Shown piece after piece: positions 35,655 to 38,912 of a stretch of 38,912 bases of DNA. Position 1 is the first letter of the stretch. Every line of letters begins with the position of its first letter. The notes under the pieces were generated by a model. It saw only the letters and a program-made list of their open reading frames with translations, made no database searches and had not been told where the DNA came from. This stretch comes from Gluconobacter cerevisiae (GTDB lineage: Bacteria; Pseudomonadota; Alphaproteobacteria; Acetobacterales; Acetobacteraceae): assembly GCF_015244675.1 (NCBI RefSeq), contig NZ_JABCQO010000015.1:1-38912 (forward strand), written 5' to 3'. Made by a program: the position numbers and the translations under genes.

Positions 35655-36596
35655 TCACGAAACTGCAATATTTTCTTTGGAAATACTAAGACGAACCCCA
35701 AATATCTCCCTGAGAACACGGGCGAAACCCAGAGGGTCGTCCAGCATGAAGATACCGCTGATTTTTCGGTGGGCGCATGCGGAACTGGTCAGGATGATTT
35801 TGCGGGAATTGTAACGGTTCAGTTCAGAGATGGCGTCCACGACGTCGACGGACTGGAATTCGAGTTTTCCCTCACTCCACGCGACGGCACGCTCCATGTC
35901 CTCATCACAGAGGCTTGTAACAGTAACGGAATGGGGGGTGGTTCGGATCCAGTCCTTTGCGTGAAGACTACGTTCCCTGCGCTCTTGCTGGCAGTGACTG
36001 AGGGCATGGCCTTGCAGAACAAGCGCATCGCTCTCGGCTCCGGCCGCGTGCGCGATCAGCTTGCTGGAGGGCTGTAAGGCAATGGAGAGGCCGTTCATGT
36101 TGATGGGCAGGGAAATGCGAAGAGTTGCCAGACTCAGGCGCCCCGTGAGCAGGTCGAATTCAGGGCGATTGGTGTGGCTGCGGACACGCAGGATCGTTCC
36201 TTGATCGAGAACGATTTCGCCGCATTCCGGTTGCGTGATGTGCATCAGTCCGGAAGTCGCATGGTATATTTCCGAGGCATCTGCGGAACGGCGCGGAAGT
36301 AGCACTGTTCCTGCAATCCCGGCAGCCACGGCCGTGCGGAAAAGCGCGCGTCTCGTAAGGCGGGATGGCGGGGCAGCAGCAGCAGGCAGCGGCGTACCCT
36401 GAAGCGCGGCCATGCGGCCTGCGGATACCCAGAGACTTTGCGCGCGTGCGAAGGCTCCGCGATGGCGCACGTCACTTGTGAGCCAGCGCTGAAGCGCGGC
36501 GGCATCGGAAATATTCAGCGGGGCATTGTCGAGGCGTGCGACCCAATCGAAGGCGACCGCATCAATCGAGCTTATGCTCGTGTCATCATGGCTCAA
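35655..36596 (-). CDS. FecR-type anti-sigma factor
   Basis: A 313-residue inner-membrane anti-sigma factor. The N-terminal cytoplasmic part has the DUF4880 motif AFDWVARLDNAPLNISDAAA and RWLTSDVRHRGAFARAQSLW. One transmembrane segment lies near LFRTAVAAGIAGTVLLP. The periplasmic FecR domain follows and ends with a secretin/TonB-like short domain (DAISELNRYNSRKIILTSS). The start is uncertain: the frame is open to 36794 inside the sigma gene. A TTG at 36596 overlaps the sigma stop as TTGA and gives the normal N-terminal length. It passes the TonB receptor signal to the sigma factor. Confidence 0.85.
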   Translation of the reverse strand: MSHDDTSISSIDAVAFDWVARLDNAPLNISDAAALQRWLTSDVRHRGAFARAQSLWVSAGRMAALQGTPLPAAAAPPSRLTRRALFRTAVAAGIAGTVLLPRRSADASEIYHATSGLMHITQPECGEIVLDQGTILRVRSHTNRPEFDLLTGRLSLATLRISLPINMNGLSIALQPSSKLIAHAAGAESDALVLQGHALSHCQQERRERSLHAKDWIRTTPHSVTVTSLCDEDMERAVAWSEGKLEFQSVDVVDAISELNRYNSRKIILTSSACAHRKISGIFMLDDPLGFARVLREIFGVRLSISKENIAVS

Positions 36597-37126
36597 AGGA
36601 GGGGCGTAACCTTCTTCATCGGAACGGGGCGTGTCTTTGGCGGCGTCGTCCGGTCGTCGCGGAATAGTCGGCTTAGTGCCCGCAAACCACGGGCGACCTG
36701 TTTTTCGACGATATTTTCCGAGATGCCGAGCCGTTCGGAGACCTGACGTTGTGACAGCCCTTCCAGTTTCCTCAGCAACAGCACCTGACGGCAACGCTCT
36801 GGCAGGTTCTGCACCATGTGATGCAGCCGTTCGAGTTCCTGCCGGGCCTCGATCGTCCGGTGAGGGCAGGCAGTATCGTCCGCGAGATCATGGATGTCGA
36901 ATTCTGCCAGCGCCGTGATGGAGACGACCTTTGCGCGGCGATACTGCTGCAGGACGATATTGCGGGCGATCCGGAAGAAATAGGCTCTGGGGGTCTGTAT
37001 TGCTGCGACTTCAACATCAAGAAGAATGGCGTAACATTCCTGAATGACGTCGTCCGTGTCGATGTCACGAAAGGCGCGCAGCCAGCGGCGTACGTCCGGT
37101 TCGTGAGGCAGGATCTGCTGCGACAT
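36593..37126 (-). CDS. ECF sigma factor, FecI-like
   Basis: A 177-residue extracytoplasmic-function sigma factor. Region 2 contains TDDVIQECYAILLDVEVA and PRAYFFRIARNIVLQQYRRA. Region 4 contains LPERCRQVLLLRKLEGLSQR and VSERLGISENIVEKQVARGL, the helix-turn-helix that reads the -35 element. ATG at 37126 is preferred, with AGGA eight bases upstream and a FecI-like length; the frame is open to 37390. With the FecR and STN-TonB receptor it forms a FecI-FecR-FecA type circuit. It would activate the receptor and perhaps the nuclease. Confidence 0.88.
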   Translation of the reverse strand: MSQQILPHEPDVRRWLRAFRDIDTDDVIQECYAILLDVEVAAIQTPRAYFFRIARNIVLQQYRRAKVVSITALAEFDIHDLADDTACPHRTIEARQELERLHHMVQNLPERCRQVLLLRKLEGLSQRQVSERLGISENIVEKQVARGLRALSRLFRDDRTTPPKTRPVPMKKVTPLL

Positions 37127-37226
37127 CCAGACGATCCTGTCATTGCAATGGAAATCCAAGACTGACACAGCTCCAAAAAGTGACGTCATGACAGACCGGC
37201 TATGCCCGTTCCGAGCTAGGCCGGTT

Positions 37227-38270
37227 TCAGCCAGCCGGCGGGGGAGGGACGGACGAAGGAAGAGACGGGGAGTGCGCGGCCGGAACGGTCCCGGCGGAGG
37301 AGTCATATCCGGGGCTTTCTGGATCGGCCGGATCGGGCTGTACTGATGTCTCGGGTGGCAGTGTGCTTTCCCGCCATGCCCGATACACAAGATCGCGCAG
37401 CATGGCGGAAGCAGCGGCCGTACGCTCGTAAACCAGTTGACGTGCGGCCTTGTTCTGCGGGTCCTTCAGTGCGCCTGACTGATCGAGAGCATAGACCGTT
37501 TCGACATCCCGGTGTGACCGCGCGAGATAGGCAAGAACGAGATCGAAGACATCGCCGTTCTGATGCCCCAATGGTGCGAGATGCTGTTGCACGTCCTGTT
37601 CGGTCAGGTTGATCATCTCGATATAATCAGACTCGAAGCGGCCATGGATATTATGGTCACGGGTGTAATGATGCGGGTTGGCACCAACCCAACCATCATG
37701 ATGGATCGTGACATGCAGTGGTTGCGATCCGTCGGCGACGTAATGCCCCATCCATGCCACCATGAAGGCAGTATCGATCTGAAGGGCTGAGGGATCGTGT
37801 CCGGTAGCCTGTATTTCGCGGATCGCACGCATATCCGCGACGAGGTGTTCATATCCTTCGACCACGGCGTAAGGTAATGTGCCGACCCAGCGGACGTTCA
37901 TGCGTTTCGCCTGGGGCGATCCCAGAGCTTCGAGACGCTGATGTTCGCGGTACAGGGCAAGAATAAAGGCGACGCGCGAGCGGGGGACTGTTTTCAGAAA
38001 AGCGGACTGTTCGCGAAACCAGCCATGATTGGGGTCTTCGGCCATCTTGGAAAACGGTTCGCTCGCGGCTCGCCAGCTATCGGGAACACTGGCCGAGTCC
38101 GCAATCAGCGAGATTTGTTTTTTAAGATAGATCGGCCCGTCGTCAGGAAGGGCATTGACTGCGGCGCGGTCGATAACAGAATGCGCTTTCTCGCCCCAGG
38201 CGTAGGCCTTGAGAGAAACGCAGGCACACGCGCTCAGAATAACAAAGCATAAGATTTTGCGTAATAGCAC
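37227..38270 (-). CDS. Secreted zinc enzyme, S1/P1 nuclease / phospholipase C family
   Basis: A 347-residue exported enzyme of the S1/P1-nuclease and bacterial phospholipase C fold. The signal peptide ends AYA, leaving Trp as residue 1 (WGEKAH), whose amino group binds a zinc ion in this family. Further putative zinc ligands are His in AEDPNHGWF, His and Asp in HYVADGSQPLH plus its last His, and His with Glu in NIHGRFE. The last ligand is Glu, as in Bacillus cereus PC-PLC, where P1 nuclease has Asp, so single-strand nuclease or phosphodiesterase/phospholipase activity are both possible. The C-terminal 50 residues are Pro/Ser-rich. It lies 100 bases upstream of the sigma factor, leading the cluster. 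Confidence 0.85.
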   Translation of the reverse strand: MLLRKILCFVILSACACVSLKAYAWGEKAHSVIDRAAVNALPDDGPIYLKKQISLIADSASVPDSWRAASEPFSKMAEDPNHGWFREQSAFLKTVPRSRVAFILALYREHQRLEALGSPQAKRMNVRWVGTLPYAVVEGYEHLVADMRAIREIQATGHDPSALQIDTAFMVAWMGHYVADGSQPLHVTIHHDGWVGANPHHYTRDHNIHGRFESDYIEMINLTEQDVQQHLAPLGHQNGDVFDLVLAYLARSHRDVETVYALDQSGALKDPQNKAARQLVYERTAAASAMLRDLVYRAWRESTLPPETSVQPDPADPESPGYDSSAGTVPAAHSPSLPSSVPPPPAG

Positions 38271-38475
38271 GGGAGGACGGTCCGATCGGGCGTTTTATAA
38301 AACGCCTTGTAGGGAGTGTCCGACGATATGTGTGTGACGGTTTGATGATTGTTCTTTTGGATCTGTAACGTGTGTGAATGGCTTTACGTGGTGAAACAGC
38401 CATCACCGGATCAAGGAAATGCGTGGTCCATTCTGTTCTTGATCTTCCGATACTTCTTCAGCACGAGCATGCCTG

Positions 38476-38565
38476 TCAGGGGAGGTCTGCCTGAAGGGCT
38501 GAGAGGTCAATACTCACCCTTTTTCAGGACGTCCCTGTCAATATCAGTGATGCCAGCAAGCGAGT
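38476..38565 (+). promoter_or_regulatory. Partial Thi-box-like (TPP riboswitch-like) sequence
   Basis: The 5' half shows GGGGAG (38479-38484), then GGCTGAGAG with the conserved CTGAGA at 38499-38504, and ACCC at 38516-38519. These match the P2/P3 core of TPP riboswitches. The 3' half (CCTGATCTGG...CCAGCG) is degenerate: only CCTG and GCCAGC are seen. No thiamine gene follows on the plus strand in the window. It may be a decayed riboswitch or chance. The stretch 38271-38475 shows nothing else. Confidence 0.2.
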
Positions 38566-38810
38566 CATTCCGCTTGTTTGGATACATCCTCTGTAGCTAT
38601 GTATGCGGCTCCTCCCTGAATGCGAGACCGTGCCGACGTGAACGGCCCGACCGGTCGTCGTTCGGGCGCAAAGTGTTGCAGGCCGACCGGTTGGTCCATC
38701 GCGATGTATACGGCCTCAACACCGCCGCGGGCATGGTAGGTTTCATGCCAGAAACCTGCACCTGCCGACATCTCACGCATACGACGCCACCAATCGGCAT
38801 GTAGGCTCAG
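38565..38810 (-). pseudogene. DUF4188-family C-terminal fragment
   Basis: From a stop near 38813 the frame reads ADWWRRM then SAGAGFWHETYHARGGVEAVY, and ends PVGPFTSARSRIQG plus a short tail. This matches the C-terminal third of DUF4188 proteins (a haem-monooxygenase-like family of unknown role): RRxGxWHETY, the AVY...M line, and the final ESAR-RxG. The N-terminal two thirds are missing upstream, where 38820-38912 is non-coding. It looks like a truncated remnant. Confidence 0.5.
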
Positions 38811-38848
38811 GACCTATTAATTTATTGAACTGAGCGAGAGGTTGTGAT

Positions 38849-38881
38849 TCACAGGCTTACCGATGGAGGGTAGGCCTGTGA
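38849..38881 (+). terminator. Hairpin near the right edge
   Basis: TCACAGGCTTACC pairs with GGTAGGCCTGTGA (one G-U pair) around about 7 bases. TTTTT follows about 8 bases later on the plus strand. It resembles an intrinsic terminator, but no gene on the plus strand ends just before it. Confidence 0.4.
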
Positions 38882-38912
38882 GTGAGGTATTTTTGTTGTC
38901 TGAGCGCCAGAT

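Noticed and set aside
38349-38804. 151-codon rightward open frame at the right edge
   Set aside because: Its translation has no recognisable domain, and the opposite strand carries a DUF4188 match in the same place.
1-38912. CRISPR array, toxin-antitoxin pair or prophage structural genes
   Set aside because: No regularly spaced direct repeats, no cas, capsid or toxin-antitoxin-like pair was seen; the integrase is the only phage-type gene.

Overview
The window looks like a chromosomal accessory stretch of an alphaproteobacterium. An acetic acid bacterium (Acetobacteraceae) fits best. The grounds are moderately GC-rich coding DNA, a metX-metW overlap, several SusC-like/FecA-like TonB receptors, an RND pump with a lipoprotein outer-membrane factor, and many decayed IS5-type transposases of the kind common in that family. 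The family assignment is inference; no rRNA or marker gene is present.

Left end (1-2300): the right edge of an integrated element. A tyrosine integrase lies next to the 3' half of an initiator tRNA (fMet) that has no 5' half, with short direct repeats between them. Remnants of an IS3-type and an IS5-type transposase follow.

2300-4860: queH (queuosine) and metF (methylene-THF reductase). They overlap by 89 bases because MetF has a long C-terminal tail. A broken IS5-type transposase lies upstream.

4860-12340: an efflux locus. A TetR regulator, a membrane-fusion lipoprotein and an RND transporter run leftward, and an outer-membrane factor plus an SDR run rightward. Two palindromes with the same GTGA-N16-TCAC core lie in front of the two transcription units and are probably the TetR operators. 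A strong two-way terminator closes the block.

12340-19320: an uptake and catabolism cluster. It holds a YghZ-like aldo-keto reductase, an SsuD-like FMNH2-dependent sulfonate monooxygenase, a Gfo/Idh/MocA protein, an MFS transporter and a TonB receptor. The combination resembles oxidative sulfoquinovose or other sulfo-sugar use, which is the main functional hypothesis of the window.

19320-23060: small housekeeping and unknown genes. DUF2945 and DUF488 are divergent with overlapping start codons. An atypical SDR and an XRE/MmyB-like regulator share a short promoter region with a palindrome.

23060-31090: a 1262-residue protein with five N-terminal repeats, a WbsX domain, a GT4 domain and a GT2 domain; metX-metW; a nitroreductase; and a DEAD-box RNA helicase with a textbook terminator.

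31090-38912: a decayed IS5-type transposase, then a five-gene leftward cluster. In transcription order this is a secreted S1/P1-nuclease/phospholipase C-like zinc enzyme, a FecI-like sigma factor, a FecR anti-sigma factor, a TonB receptor with STN domain, and a secreted beta-propeller-like protein. It looks like a cell-surface-signalling scavenging system. The right edge holds a DUF4188 fragment, a partial Thi-box-like sequence and a hairpin.
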